From positions 5,228,576-5,292,575 of the forward strand of contig CM049309.1 in NCBI GenBank assembly GCA_026874595.1: DNA of 64,000 nucleotides, in the 5' to 3' direction. The notes beneath the pieces are model-generated. The model was given only the letters and a program-made list of their open reading frames with translations, ran no database searches and was not told the origin of the DNA. The position numbers were made by a program, and so were the translations under genes. This DNA comes from Sipunculus nudus. Lineage: Eukaryota > Annelida > Sipuncula > Golfingiida > Sipunculidae. Of the stretch, positions 47,650 through 59,599 are shown one piece after another. Position 1 is the stretch's first letter; each line of letters starts with the position of its first letter.

Positions 47650-50410
47650 GACACACTGTACTCAATTACTTTCGACAGCGAGTCTGCTCTCCTTCTTCCT
47701 GTTTGTCGGTTTGTCTGTTTGTCTACACACTTTCTCAATGAATTTCCCGACATGTGTTGAGAGATGGGAAATGCCGCAATTAAGGAACAGTTGTTTAAAT
47801 TAATATATTATCTGGTTCTTGCGTTTGCACATGTCCGCGCGACATTTACCGGGACAGGGTTTTAATGGGTCTTGATAGGGTCTGGTCGGATGTCAAGTGT
47901 AGGCAAAGCTGGGTTAACTGCGTACTTTCCAATAGATGTTGATGATAGACTCTTCATAAAATAATGTAATATGCTCTGTGGTTTATGGCGAAATTCGGAC
48001 ATTTGTCCCCTTAGGGCACACTTGGCATCGTTTCGGTAAGTTCAAGACCAAATGTGGGTGTTTCCGATGGCAACAGGGGAGTTGCGTGACAACAGTTTAT
48101 GCCTCCACGTCAGTTATAATAAAGATGTTAGGTTGGTTCGACTGAGGATTCATGACACAGAAATATACCCCCTCTGAGCATATTCTAGTTTGTAAAGTCT
48201 CACACTTTGATTATTCAATGAATCTTAAACCGAAGCTTAATCTCTGAAACTATAAGATTCTAGGTGGGCATTTTAGTCAGGGTTATTCGTTTGTGTTCAT
48301 CAAATGTCTGTTGGTGACTCATGTGATGAACAAACGTGTCGTTAGGGAGCAATGGTGTTGGTGCTTCTGAAGGAAGCATACTAATAGATGGAGGGTCAGG
48401 CATAGCTGTATGCAAAACTGGAGAGGAGATGAAAAAAAATTGAATAAAAAGTCTCAAACCTAATGTGTTAAGACCCATCCTTATTCTACACTTGCAATAC
48501 TATATATACTCTCTTGTCACATTCATGATAACTATTCTTCAGTTAAAATAGGGCAACATAAAAAAATACTCTTGAACCAAAATATGGAATTAACGTGCAA
48601 GGTTCACCATTTTATTAAATTTACCGGTTGAGAAAATAATATGAAAGACCCCTGAGGTTCCTTTTGAGAAAGACAGAGTACAACTATCAGTCTGATACTT
48701 AGCAGGGTACAAATTGTATAAATATTAAAACTAGGATGTTGTATTCCTTATAGAATGCAGATTTCTAATCATCCACATTTTTACAGAGTGAATGAAAGAC
48801 CGCTGGGGCTCTTGTTGTTGACTACAACTATCAGTCTGGTTTTATAACTGTACAACAATCTTATAATCATTAAAACTAGGCTGTTCAAACTTATAAATAT
48901 ACAGACACATTCTGGCAAACTCTTCCTGAAAATCCGAAATGAGGTCCGAAAGATAAGTTCAATTTCGCATATTGCAGATCGAAGACACAAAATGTTTGAC
49001 AATTTAAATAGTGGTTATGGACAACAAATCTTTAACCCATCTTCAGAAATGGGCATCATTAATTCAATGATTTTTCTAGGAAGTTCAGGCAGGCCCAGCA
49101 ATTAATAACATTAATGTCGAAAACTCGGTGCTAATTCGCTTAAATAGGGTAATACAAAAGAAAATAGGTACGATGATCCCTTGGAACGGTTATTGTGTCG
49201 GTGTGGTCTAACAGTTCCTGTTCTGCAGGAGTCTAAATCCAGAGTTACAACAATGATAGCAAGTCTGCTGTGTCTTAATAAGGGTAGGTGCTATTCCTCT
49301 GGTGTATAACCAGACTATTAATACTTCCTACAGTTGATTTGATTGACTACAAATTAGCTAAAATCAAGTAGTGATTTATTTCAGGTTAATAGCAGTTTAC
49401 ACGACGCACGTATTACCTATGTAAATCCGCCCCTCAAGCTAGGGACCATGGCAGAAATTACTTTAAAAGGCAAACTGAATATCGTACACGGAGACCTACA
49501 GCCAGCGCCATTCGCACGGTGCACCTCCGAAAATAGAACCACACTCCCACACCGTTTGATATCTATTTAATTCTGGAGGATGTGTCAGTATGAATTGATA
49601 GACTTATTTGTGTTGTACGTAAATTGTTAGCGCCTTTGGTGTATAATCATTATTCATTTACCTTGTTATTTCACAGAATAAGTGGCCCATGGCTGTGTAA
49701 TAAAAGCTCATTATGGCCCAACACGTTTCTTGTTATCTCTTGTAAAAAGTGTTACCGAATCATAAACCAAAATTGCTTTTGTCGCATTGAGAGGATGTCA
49801 AACACTGTCACCTCATTATTAATGTCGGATTTAATGTGTGTAAGGATTTATTTAAATTACCTCACAAGAATATAACGGATGGCTACAGGGGTATACACAA
49901 CGCAGCAATCATAACGGATGTTTACAGACTGAATTTATTGATGTTCAAAAATGACAGCGTATTCACGGTCATGTGCAAGCGCGGGTTGGAATTTTGGTTT
50001 GTATTACATACTGTTAATCACGTTTAAAAAAATTCATCATAATTACAACTTTATCTCAGGAGTAGCTTATATTAAGCATGATGAAATGGACATGGGATGA
50101 TGAAGAAATAAACATGGGATGATGATTTCTTAATCTTTAATTACATAAACCGTCTGACACAGAATGCAGCATCAGTACCGGTGAAGAACCAAGCATATTT
50201 ATTTTTGAGAAAACAATTTCCCATTTCACACGGTTTCTAAAGCTATACTTCATAAACGTTGTAATTTATTATCATTAAAAGTCAATAGAATTTCAGAATA
50301 TGGTAAATAAATAAGAATGTGGGATGTATGTATCAGTCCGTACGCAGCGGTCGCATTCCATTCCTGGTCTTGAATGAAATAACCTGCAATGAAATGCGAC
50401 CGCTGTGTGA
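47650..50410. other. Upstream flank of MMP gene A; no gene recognised
   Basis: The MMP gene A promoter should lie just right of 47526, but I see no clear TATA box or initiator. Up to about 49100 it is partly alignable with the upstream flank of copy B. Beyond that, no family motif was seen on either strand. Confidence 0.45.
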
Positions 50411-50418
50411 GGAGTGTA
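50411..50418. repeat. 8-bp target-site duplication, left
   Basis: GGAGTGTA, identical to 51112-51119 on the other side of the hAT-like element. Confidence 0.88.
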
Positions 50419-50516
50419 CAGTGGCGTCAATTTTTATTCCAGGGTGGGGGATGACTTTGTATAATTAAATACACACACACACATGTACCTTTTTAGCGTC
50501 TCTGAGTGACATATTC

Positions 50517-50586
<70 letters not shown>

Positions 50587-50658
50587 CTATATATCTTTAT
50601 GATCTATATAATTTTATGATATCTATATATACATATCTATTTATATATATTATATATG

Positions 50659-50711
<53 letters not shown>

Positions 50712-51111
50712 TTAATCATATTTCAAATTATTATAATATTGTAGTAGAAAATCTATAAATCTATATATCTTTATGATCTATATAATTTTATGATATCTAT
50801 ATATACATATCTATTTATATATATTATATATGATTTTATATATAAATATATACTTAATCATATTTCAAATTATTATAATATTGTAGTAGAAAATAAGTTA
50901 TTTCTAATTCAAAGCAAGGTTAAGATATAGCATTTTTAGTAAACGGATCCAAAGTCTTTTATTCTAATTATGAATTTGTTTCATTTGCAGTATTATAATA
51001 TTATTCTCTGAAAAGTGGGGGGGGGGGGGGGGATGATAACATTGGCGTTCCCCCCCCTGCCAAAAAGTTGGGGGTATATATACCCCCATTCCCCCTATGT
51101 TGACGCCCCTG
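50419..51111. mobile_element. Non-autonomous hAT-like MITE with 8-bp target duplication
   Basis: The left end CAGTGGCGTCAA and the right end TTGACGCCCCTG form a 12-base terminal inverted repeat with one mismatch. Both flanks have GGAGTGTA. An 8-bp duplication with CAG...CTG ends is the hAT signature. The interior has two TA runs, a direct duplication of about 140-174 bases (50583 and 50757 onward) and G/C runs, but no transposase frame. Confidence 0.85.
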
Positions 51112-51119
51112 GGAGTGTA
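51112..51119. repeat. 8-bp target-site duplication, right
   Basis: Second copy of GGAGTGTA. Confidence 0.88.
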
Positions 51120-51872
51120 GGTTATTTGAATTAACAGCTCTAATACTATTAATTGACCCTTTCTCATACACAAGCGACATCTTTTGGCGTTATCTGACAC
51201 TTAGTATTTGGATCCATCACATCGACGTAGTTTTTGTACAAAAAATTATTAATTAAATTAAATGTTTGGAATTGGCTCACCGTCGATGCCCGCAAGGGAG
51301 GGGCAATGGGGGATCGACTATTGAGTGTACGACCTTGGATATTGGATCAAGGTAAAAAATAAATATAATTTGCAAATCTGTCACTTATGACAAATATTAT
51401 GCCTAAAGGTTGGCTTTTGAAAATAATCCAAAAGAGAGATTTAGCGCCAAAAAAAAGAAGAAAAATGTAAGCAATTGTTTTGCACTCTGGAGGAAATAAG
51501 GAGGTCAAGCCACAAAGCATTTTGTCCCAAATATTAATGCACGTTGAAAAGGTCGTACAAAATATGTTATTGATATGTTCTTGATTGTAATGTTAACTTG
51601 GAGAAATGATTATATATAAATAAAATATCCGATGAGAAATTAAGATCCTTATAATTTTGCAAGAAAGGTAACTATCAACATATTTCCAACCAATCTAATA
51701 ACAGGAAAAGATGTCAAATGTACATATACCGAAGACAAAATTAGCTCATGAATGACAAATACCTGAATGTTTTTACATGGATACAACATTCATAGTGCAT
51801 TGGACAGAGTCTTTATATTATCTGTATATCATCAAATTCACATTAAATGATATACAATATTCTAAGCAACTG

Positions 51873-54818
51873 TCAAAAGAAGTGAATTGATGTGATATCC
51901 AAATTATAACCGACGGTGGCGACGCCTGTCGGGAAATCGTCTTTTATCCTCCGTTTCTTACACCAAAACCACCAGGCTGCAGTGGACTTGGGGTAGCCGC
52001 TGTCCACCTGTAATATACAAGACAACATTCAGCATAAATTTATGTCTTACCATACACAGCCTTAATAAAAGATTATTTAATATCAACAACGAAAAGGTAT
52101 TTTCAGATACTCGATCTGATCCCAGCATGGATCGTGTCTTATCTCATGAACCGTTATTATCGTTATCTTTGGAAAGGAGGTTATATTTAATTCGTTTTTG
52201 TGTTTTATTCATAACAAGGGGCAGACCTAGTAAGATTGTTTTACCTTGGTGGAGGTTTGCGTTCTAGTAATTGCTAATTCTCATTTTTGCAACAGGTTAT
52301 CGTAATAATGAAACATTTCCAAGTGACATTATGCCACATTCTCACAGTTTTCGGATGTTCAACAAAGTAGCAAACAACAGACATCGAAAACTGTTGAGGA
52401 TTAATGAGTTAGTGATTGTTTACTGTGAAGTCTTAAGGGTATTATTTAATGGTACATAAACATTTGCAATAATATATGCATTATCTTATACAATTAGTTA
52501 TAAAATTTGTCTAAATACAACAGTTTCCAGCAAAACCATCCGGGCACACGGAAAAACTTTCTCAAATTCCCCTATTTTATACATTGCTATGTATTTGTGT
52601 GTCAGTAAACAAAGTCCATGTGTGTCTGATTACCATAATAAGATCTTCCGCATGCGCGACAACTCCAAACCAAGTAACACGAAGAAAGAAAAACTTGATT
52701 TGTAAAATCGCGCGGTACAGCCACCAGGTGGCGTGCGCTTCATGTTAACATGTTGCCCCACTGACCGCGCCCGATGCAAGATTTTCCTCTCTTGTATACA
52801 GAAGCACGCAAACGGTTTAAGAACGAAATATTGGTAGATGCTATCATAGTTTAGGGAGAAAACCCTATTTTCGTATACATTTAACAGGATAAAATTATTT
52901 TTCATACTAGGAATCAATAGATCAGGGACATTGCCAGTCAATTGCATCCAGGTTGAAATGTGAATGCACCTTGGTATAAACTCGGCACGTATTACGTTTG
53001 AACGGAATTTTATAATCAATTTTAAATATAGAGGAAGAAGATGGTATATATGTAAACAAAACCCTAGAGATAGAATTCGTTTATCATGAGCTCACTAAAA
53101 GTGGATTGCTTGGAATCACTCAAGTAGATTGGACGTCATATACATATATATGTGTACAGGTACTATTACAAGGTTTAAACTCAAGTGACCTTTAAGCGCA
53201 GTAAGATAAAAATTATATTCTGTGTTTTCCGTTTTTACCAAATGACAACTGAACATATTATTAAAACACTAGTATGATATCTAACTCACTGTAAACGAAA
53301 CATCGTTGAAACGCATGTATACGTCTCTGGTGAAAAAATAAGTTCTTCTGTTGAACCACTGTAGTGCTCCGTCAATGCCGCTAGATGGCAGTCCAGTCCA
53401 CACAGAGAGAGGGCGCGGGTATCTTTGATCAATTTGTCGATATTCGTAGTCTATGCTGCCACTAGCCAGGCGATAGTAACTGCTTCCTGTAATATGAAAC
53501 TGAATTAGAACAAAAATATTGACCCTATTCCGTCACATACACACAGGCGCTATTATATTATAACACCGTAAATGTGTTAATAAAATATGTGAGCGCAATC
53601 ATAGGACTACCTGGATAACCCCACGGGGATCCCGCAATCACCAGTTGTACCAATGAGCCACGCTCTAGTAACAAGAGTTCACAAAGTCATTGACAAATGC
53701 TGCCCCAAATGTATATGAATATGGCGGCCTCTACGCCGGGATTAATGACCCCCCCCCCCCCCCCCCCCCACTTTTCAGAATAGGATATTATCCTTTGAAT
53801 TAAAATAAACTATATGATGAACCAGATTACCTCCAAAATATGGAATTAATTTTTTTCGTGGGTGTTAACCTAACACGCCACAAAATTTCACAAATATCCG
53901 TTCGTAACATTTTGAGTAGTTGCTATCAGACAGACCAACCAACCGATCAACGAACAGAAGCGAAAATATTTCACTCAGAAAAATATAACAAAAAATCTTA
54001 GCATAACTCTCCCAACAACAGAAGATCTACAGTATCACAGTATTTCAGGTACACACACTCTTGGTGCATGTTAATACTGCATGCTAATACAAGTATTGCC
54101 TTAAACTGTTGAGCATTGCTAGGAAGGGCATTTATAAATACACTTATTTATTAATTGTTACATACTGCTTTTATACTACTTATTTGTGATTGAGATATTA
54201 GGAAGGTAGAACGTGACCGATAGTAACACCAGAAAACCAAGTCTCTGTCTATACATATTTAAATAAATTAAGATCAGTTTATTATTTGGGCTGTAACAAA
54301 CAATTAAGTTTAAATAAACGCAGAATGGATATTCTAAATAGAGTATTGATATGTCTTGATAAATATTTCATCAACTTTATAACAACGTTTTCCATGCGAT
54401 ACAGGACAGGATTAATCCAAATACTTGTCATATCAATCTTTCTGCGTCGAACGATGTTATGAAGTTCCGGATCAATGACGGTTTAACCCCTTTCTTTTAC
54501 GGAGAAAAACTATTTTGTCCTGCAGTTTTTTTTTACCCGATTTTTAAATATATTCCTAACTCACTCTGTAATTGTAGAACTTTGTTAGGGTATTATACAA
54601 TAATCCCTCAGTTTAAACAGAAAAAAACACATTTCTCAAAATGTTGGATCCGCCCCTGCATGATGTGTCTGAACTTTTGTGAAGTACACTCTTCCGTTTC
54701 CACCCCAGACGAAAGCAGAGTCGATGTGACTTGGGAGCCCGAAAAATCCGTCCACTCCTAGAGTTCTTTTATAGGCCTCAGCTTTTGAGCGCACATCGAA
54801 CTTCCAGAATTTATCATC
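51873..54818 (-). pseudogene. Matrix metalloproteinase copy C, hemopexin exons only
   Basis: Three minus-strand exons match exons 9-11 of gene A: 54674-54818 (145 bases, same length; FWKF ... [13 protein letters not shown]), 53290-53486 (YYRLASGS ... RPLSVWTGLP ... RTYFF) and 51873-52007. The last gives VDSGYPKSTAAWWFWC and then a basic, hydrophilic tail of about 28 residues that gene A lacks. Exons 9 and 10 no longer join well: where a GT donor is expected after the final G (54674) there is TT, and a hAT-like end 'GGATCCGCCCCTG' lies about 15 bases away. No protease exons were seen up to the receptor gene at 61353. It could be a fragment, or the 3' part of a gene with exons beyond the window. 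Confidence 0.8.
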
Positions 54819-54989
54819 CTGTAGAAAAAAAAAAACAGCATCGTACGAGTTATAAGTATCGGCTTCCGTTTTGTCATCCGAGGAGCGGATTTTTTTGCAC
54901 TTGCCAAAACTCCCCCCCCCCCCCCCAGTTTTACACTCAACAACACGGCCGCGTATCACTCACAAACGAGTGCGACTTAGGGGGGTTCC

Positions 54990-55115
54990 TCGGTGGTATG
55001 ACCCAGCAATGGGCGTGGTATGACCCAGGACCCACAGGTGAGGTAGACACCGGATCCTGTGTGAAACCAGGATACAATATATCATGATAGGTATAGCGAG
55101 TGCTACCGCCCTTTC
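54990..55115. repeat. SINE-tail-like fragment
   Basis: 'ACCCAGGACCCACAGGTGAGG' with a following 'GCGAGTGCTACCGCCC' resembles the tail of the unit at 14400-14475. Diverged and without promoter boxes. Confidence 0.3.
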
Positions 55116-55904
55116 ATGTAAAATCAAACCAAAATGGGGTTACACAGATTTACATAATAAGTTAAGAATTAGATGAGTCAACATTAAAAAATGGATGCGG
55201 TTACCTCCACGAAAAAAAAATATCTTTAAAAGAAGACACTCAGACAGGGACCGTCTTACATTAAATAGGCTTCGCTAAGATAAGCTCCAATATTCCATAC
55301 CAATTAAGACATCGTGCCATGAATTATAAATAAGACAATATTACCAATCATGCGACTGGCCTACGCTTCCAGAAAGTAAAGAATTAAAAAAATCTGTTGT
55401 TATATTCTGATAACCAAAGCAACGTTTTAATACCAAAAACAACAAAATAAAAAATCCCAGCAGTCAAATAAAGACTTGCAAACCTACTCAGTTTTCAGTG
55501 CATGTGTTCTTATTCGCCGTATGAACAGTCTTGACTACAGTGTTCAGTTTACTTAAGTTACGTTAGATTAGATAAGTCCTTATATTTTTTCCCCGTCACG
55601 TGTGAGCTTATTCATTTTTCATAATTGTTAAAACAACTGTGCAGTAGAGTGAACAAGGTCTGTCGAAGCTAAGCTTAGTGAGAACATTGCTGAAGGAAAG
55701 ATGACCGGGACGTCCTGAAACGTCTAACACAATATGACTTAATTTCCCAGATATTTGCTTGCATTCGTTACATGATTCTCTGGTAAACAGAAATTTTCCC
55801 TGTTTAGTTCATTTTTTATCTGTTATTAAATTAGAGTAAGCCATCTCTTGGTATTCAGCTTTCCAGACTAGCAAGAATAACAATACAGATTTAAAATTAA
55901 ATTA

Positions 55905-56036
55905 AATAAAAAATAAACTAAATTTTAAAGCATAGAAAATCAATATGACAAAATATACACATATTTATGTATGTATATATTTTGTCATATTGATTTTCCA
56001 TTCAGAAAAATTTAGTTTATTAGTTTATATTTTTTA
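55905..56036. repeat. Inverted repeat able to form a long hairpin
   Basis: The arms GAAAATCAATATGACAAAAT (from 55935) and its complement ending at 55998 pair perfectly over about 23 bases around an AT-rich loop. Weaker pairing continues outward (AAATAAACTAAATTTT with AAAATTTAGTTTATT). Probably a small MITE or an inverted duplication; no clear target duplication. Confidence 0.7.
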
Positions 56037-56132
56037 ATATTGACGATGAAGTTATTTTTGAGTGTATGAGAGAATTGAAAATCATTTTAAGACACTAATT
56101 ATCAATTAACCAATTATAGTCTTAAATATTAC

Positions 56133-56337
56133 AAATGGAACGTAGAATTCATTAAAACTCCCATTATCACATTTTTATCAATCTTGGTGCACCATATCCA
56201 GTACACATTATTCGATAACCCCCCCCCCCAAATGGAACGTAGAAATCATTAAAACTCCCATTATCACATTTTTATCAATGTTGGTGCACCATATCCAGTA
56301 CACATTATTCGATAACCCCCCGCCCCCCCCCCCCCCC
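56133..56337. repeat. 97-bp tandem duplication ending in poly-C
   Basis: Two near-identical units starting AAATGGAACGTAGAA at 56133 and 56230, each ending in GATAACCCCC and a C run. Confidence 0.92.
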
Positions 56338-58740
56338 AGGAAGAAGATATGTTAAGACAAAACAACACATATGGCAAAATATACCATAGATCTTTTGGAC
56401 ATGGTCCATACAACTCAGATGACTTGTGATCACAGCTGAAGCACTGTCAGCAACGATCAGAACTGAATTTCGCACTCATATATAGAATAGAGAGTATGAC
56501 ACATCGAAAGGTCCGAAACTTACAAGCACACGAACAGGACAGAACTTCAAAAGGCAGATAGATAAACAGCAGAATGTGACCAGGATATTGTCAGACATGG
56601 CGCTGAACTTAAAGCTACCCATTCAACTACCTTTTGAAAAAGAGTTCATGTGATTTCTGGCTTCCTCTGTGTATATATTAAGGATCTAAGGGTAAATTTG
56701 GTTATGAAAAGGATGTATGAACTTGTTTATCAACAACGTGTTTGTAAACTCAGCAATGTTGACAAATGGGAAAAACATGTAACCTTATGTGGTAGGTTGC
56801 ATGTATGCAGAGGAAGAAAGGTCACCTGTTGCAAAAAGCCATTTGCAAAGCTCTGGCTTATCTGACCTGCCGCCAGTGCCTTTGTTGAATAAATTTTGAT
56901 TATTTTGGCGCCCCCCCCCCCCCAATATTATTAAAGCATGTTAATATAAAGAAACCAGCAGCCTGTGTGCAGTGATATCCACGCTTTCCAGCCTATTTTC
57001 ATAAAAAGCTCCAAGGGATTACCTTTAGTTAATAATGGTCAGATAGGTGATTAGGCCCCTTTAACATTTGTCACATTCCCTATGTTTATATACTCTGAAT
57101 TTATCATTTATTTATATATGATATTTAAAAGTTGAACTTTAAACGTTTTCTATTTAATAAACCCAGTCTTTATTTTATAAATAGAGTGAAACCCTTATAA
57201 AGCTTCTACTATGTGTCTTTCTGGAATTAAACTGAATATTCCAATTCGGCTTCAACAAAAAAGTAAAATTTCACCAACACATATTCTTATTTATATGTCT
57301 TAATAAAGAAACGCTACATCAGGTTTAAAATGATATACATTCAGGGGGCTTATGGGAATTAAAAGCAGCTTTTGGATTGATTCTAAATTGATTTTTAGTA
57401 GGCATGCCACTTAAAGGTCAGTAAACTACTCACGAGTTTAAAAAGTACCAAACTTTCCACCAGGTGTCAGCAGACGTTGTATGTTTTTGGTCTGAATAAA
57501 AGTTCCATATTTTCACAGAGCCTTTCATGGCCGACGTCAAATAGAAGCATTTACTATTTTGCTGTATAAAACATTGACGCTACGTAAGGTCATGTTAAAT
57601 GTATGTAGCAGAAAAACCAACATGGAGGAAGGATTACATTAAAAACAGTTCATGTTAAATATAGCAAATACCCAATATTGCGGCAGGATGACATTAAACA
57701 CGGCTGAGTTATTCCCCTTTTACCCTTTTATTTCTTACTAGCTGATACACCCGGTAAATCAGACTATTTCGGTGTTGGGCAGGGAATAACGCAGACATGC
57801 TATCATCTGCACGGAAAGGCATATTTCATTTTGTACCATTCCATTGGAAAGGTGAATACCTGGATGCATTCGACATTAGTAGCTGATAAGTAGAAACATG
57901 ACATAAAACGACTTATTTTACAGGCGGTGTTATACCGACTCCCTATATTTCCTCTATCTTCTCATAAATATGGCTATATTTCTCATACTTTCTGGCATAT
58001 AGTTCCTAACCTTCTCTATTTTCCAGTTTTTTTACTGCACAGTCGTCTTTCTTATATACCAGGGTTTGATATTATAAAAAGCGACGGCGTCTTCATTTTG
58101 ATCTTTGCCGAATGGTGTTCGGCTGTTTCCGGTTGTAACCTTCACACAATATAGATATAACACAGAAACCACTCAAAATGATATTTACATTAAAAATTAT
58201 TAATTCTCATATCGGCGGGGTCACTGCGGGTTAATTACATTTAAAATGCGTTATAACGCGTTGTCATACGCAACGCGGTTTCAGAGAACATTGAGGACAA
58301 AAGTGAACCAACCTCCTTTTATAAGTATTAGATCTCTGATATATTCGTTTCTTAAATTTCATAGCTTTACAAGTCAGCATGAAATAACAAAATGTTATTC
58401 AATATTATGTACTGAAACAGGTAAAAAATTATATACAAAGTTGCTTTTGCCCACAGTTTGTTTGAAGGTAGTTTGAAAAGTATGAAAAGGAAATTTTGAA
58501 AAGTTAGCCATGAAAATTTGATTTACAAATACGTAACTTATTGTGACTCCTATTTCTTCATATCGATTAAAAATAATGGCTTCTTTTGTTGATCGCATGT
58601 TTATTACGATTGATAATCATAGAGATTCTAGTATATAACATCCTGATCCATAAGTAGCGCGGTGCCGTTCAGAATGTCTAAAGCTTGCTTGCAGAGGGCA
58701 AATATTGAATAAGAAATTGATTTGTATGTGTTACATTTGT

Positions 58741-59591
58741 ACGGTGGCTGATTTAGGTCACAGAAAAAAAATATTTATCTCGAGATCTCGAGATAACATC
58801 TCGAGATCTCGACATAAGTTTCGCAAAAAAAAAATTTAGGAAGCAAAAGAAAAATTTTAGGGAGCAAAAAAAAAAAAATTAGGAAGCAAAATAAAAATTT
58901 TAGAAAATGTACAAAAGAAGCTCATATTTTTTTGTATTTTTAAAATAATAAGGTATCCACAATGCATGCATGCAGACCTAAACATTTCTATTTGAGTGAT
59001 TTAACAGCATGGCTCTGAATCTGCCGTTCAGGTAGAATGTTTCAGTTTCTTTAGGCTTTGACATCTTCCTTACGGATATGAATAATTAAATATTGAGTTT
59101 ATATTGAACTTTTCTTAAACTCGCCTTATATAAAAGCTTGATTGATTTTAAATTAATTATATTGTATTACCGTTCAGTTAAACACAGTATACATAGTCTT
59201 TATTTTATAAATGCAATAGTAAGCACTCTTAACGTATACTGTCCCTTTAATGTTGCTTTGCTTTATGTCAATTCAGCTTCGAATGGTTCGTACAAATGTG
59301 ACATTTTATCTGGAGATCTTGAGATATATATATATATTTTTGCCTCCTGACATTTTTTTTGCTTCCTAAAATTATTTTTTTTTTGCTTCCTAATAATTTT
59401 TTTTGCTTCCTAAAATTTTTTTTGCTTCCTAAAATTTTTTTTTCTTTCCTAAAATGTTTTTTTGCTTCCTAAATTATTTTTTTTGCTTCCTAAAATTTTT
59501 TTTTTGCTTCCTAAAATTTTTTTTTGCGAAATTCTATGTCGAGATCTCGAGATAAATATTTTTTTTTTCTGTGTCCTTAATCAGCCACCGT
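58741..59591. mobile_element. 851-bp element with long terminal inverted repeats (MITE/foldback type)
   Basis: The ends ACGGTGGCTGATTTAGG and CCTTAATCAGCCACCGT are inverted. The similarity runs inward through CACAG, a poly-A/T run, ATTTATCTCGAGATCTCGAG and arrays of GGAAGCAAAA-type units in each arm (58840-58905 and 59335-59525). The flanks ACATTTGT and ACATTTGG match in 7 of 8 bases; taking the TIR as TACGGTGG instead gives a perfect 6-bp duplication, CATTTG. The middle has no transposase. The superfamily is undecided. Confidence 0.8.
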
Positions 59592-59599
59592 ACATTTGG

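Larger units (their letters stand above)
34250..49100. repeat. Segmental duplication, right copy
   Basis: Tandem partner of 18950-33600; it holds intact MMP gene A. Private insertions in this copy are the HINE-like element (34831-36388), a small hAT-like element (38305-38478) and L2-type LINE fragments (43050-43300, 45028-46618). Confidence 0.85.
55120..58740. other. No gene recognised
   Basis: AT-rich with C runs near 56220, 56318-56337 and 56912. It contains the inverted repeat (55905-56036) and the 97-bp duplication (56133-56337) listed separately. Confidence 0.45.

Noticed and set aside
49190-49260. tRNA-like segment ('GTGGTCTAACAGTTC')
   Set aside because: Only one weak box is present and no fold or dispersed relatives were seen.
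52630-53019. 129-codon minus-strand frame between exons of MMP copy C
   Set aside because: It lies in an intron, has no recognisable domain and lacks a matching frame in the paralogous introns.
57927-58154. 75-codon plus-strand frame
   Set aside because: Hydrophobic composition from T-rich DNA only; no motif or splice partner.
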